From positions 1 to 5,596 of the forward strand of contig JAOTUX010000083.1 in the NCBI GenBank assembly GCA_029863665.1: a stretch of DNA of 5,596 nt. The letters run 5' to 3'. Below the pieces are notes generated by a model. That model did not search any database, had not been told where the DNA came from, and saw only the letters and a program-made list of their open reading frames with translations. The translations under genes were made by a program, and so were the position numbers. The stretch is from Candidatus Nitrosopumilus sp. Its GTDB lineage: Archaea; Thermoproteota; Nitrososphaeria; Nitrososphaerales; Nitrosopumilaceae. Positions 5,544-5,596 of the stretch are shown here, piece after piece (the stretch's first letter is position 1; each line of letters opens with the position of its first letter).

Positions 5544-5596
5544 TTATCTTGTTATGTTATCCGAAATTTCTTTGATTTCTTTTTTTATCTCTGAGT
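5544..5596 (-). CDS. Probable C-terminal end of a minus-strand gene, cut by window edge
   Basis: From the right edge one minus-strand frame reads SEIKKEIKEISDNITR and stops at TAA 5546-5544. The charged, heptad-like pattern is protein-like and would end a coiled coil or helix. The other two minus frames are stopped or less plausible. Only 16 codons are visible, so neither the gene nor its function can be judged. Confidence 0.3.
   Translation of the reverse strand, partial: SEIKKEIKEISDNITR

Noticed and set aside
5557..5564. TTATCCGA, matching 8 bases of the Fic operator repeat
   Set aside because: It is a single partial copy inside a probable coding tail and not near a promoter, so chance is likely.
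1..5596. CRISPR array, tRNA or rRNA
   Set aside because: I found no regularly spaced repeats of 24-37 bases and no tRNA-like or rRNA sequence on either strand.

Overview
This window looks like accessory DNA from a mesophilic, AT-rich archaeon. A nitrososphaerial (thaumarchaeal, Nitrosopumilus-like) host is my best guess. The evidence is a TFB/TFIIB-type zinc-ribbon protein, TATA-box promoters about 25 bases upstream of start codons, few Shine-Dalgarno sites, and T-tract gene ends. There are no housekeeping genes, tRNAs or rRNAs to fix the lineage, so this is inference.

Layout from left to right. (1) 1-846, minus: a HEAT/ARM-like helical-repeat protein that runs off the left edge. (2) 847-1179: an AT-rich gap holding a short minus-strand coding remnant, broken by an in-frame stop and a probable frameshift, and an 11-bp inverted repeat. 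(3) 1180-2085, plus: a Schlafen AlbA_2-domain protein with an unrecognised helical C-terminal half. (4) 2217-2345, minus: a short decayed reading frame resembling the C-terminal tail of archaeal Cas1, fused out of frame to the end of the next gene. (5) 2332-3318, minus: a complete class II Fic AMP-transferase with its own inhibitory motif and a C-terminal helix-turn-helix. Its promoter has a TATA box bracketed by two identical 10-bp repeats. (6) 3460-3561, minus: a 33-residue charged helical mini-protein. (7) 3585-4607, minus: a 340-residue protein with a TFB-like zinc ribbon at its N-terminus and a second cysteine cluster at its C-terminus, but no recognisable cyclin repeats. (8) 4608-4725: a compact divergent promoter region whose two TATA elements face away from a perfect 9+9 bp inverted repeat. 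(9) 4726-5439, plus: a winged-helix protein with an unrecognised C-terminal domain. (10) 5440-5596: a convergent intergenic gap and probably the last codons of a minus-strand gene.

The genes appear to form two or three small regulatory or defence-type modules rather than a metabolic operon. The winged-helix gene and the TFB-like gene share a promoter region with a symmetric operator, so one probably controls the other. The Fic gene looks self-regulated. The AlbA_2 protein, the HEAT protein, the Fic enzyme and the possible Cas1 relic are all types often found in defence or mobile-element-rich islands. I see no intact CRISPR array, integrase or transposase here.
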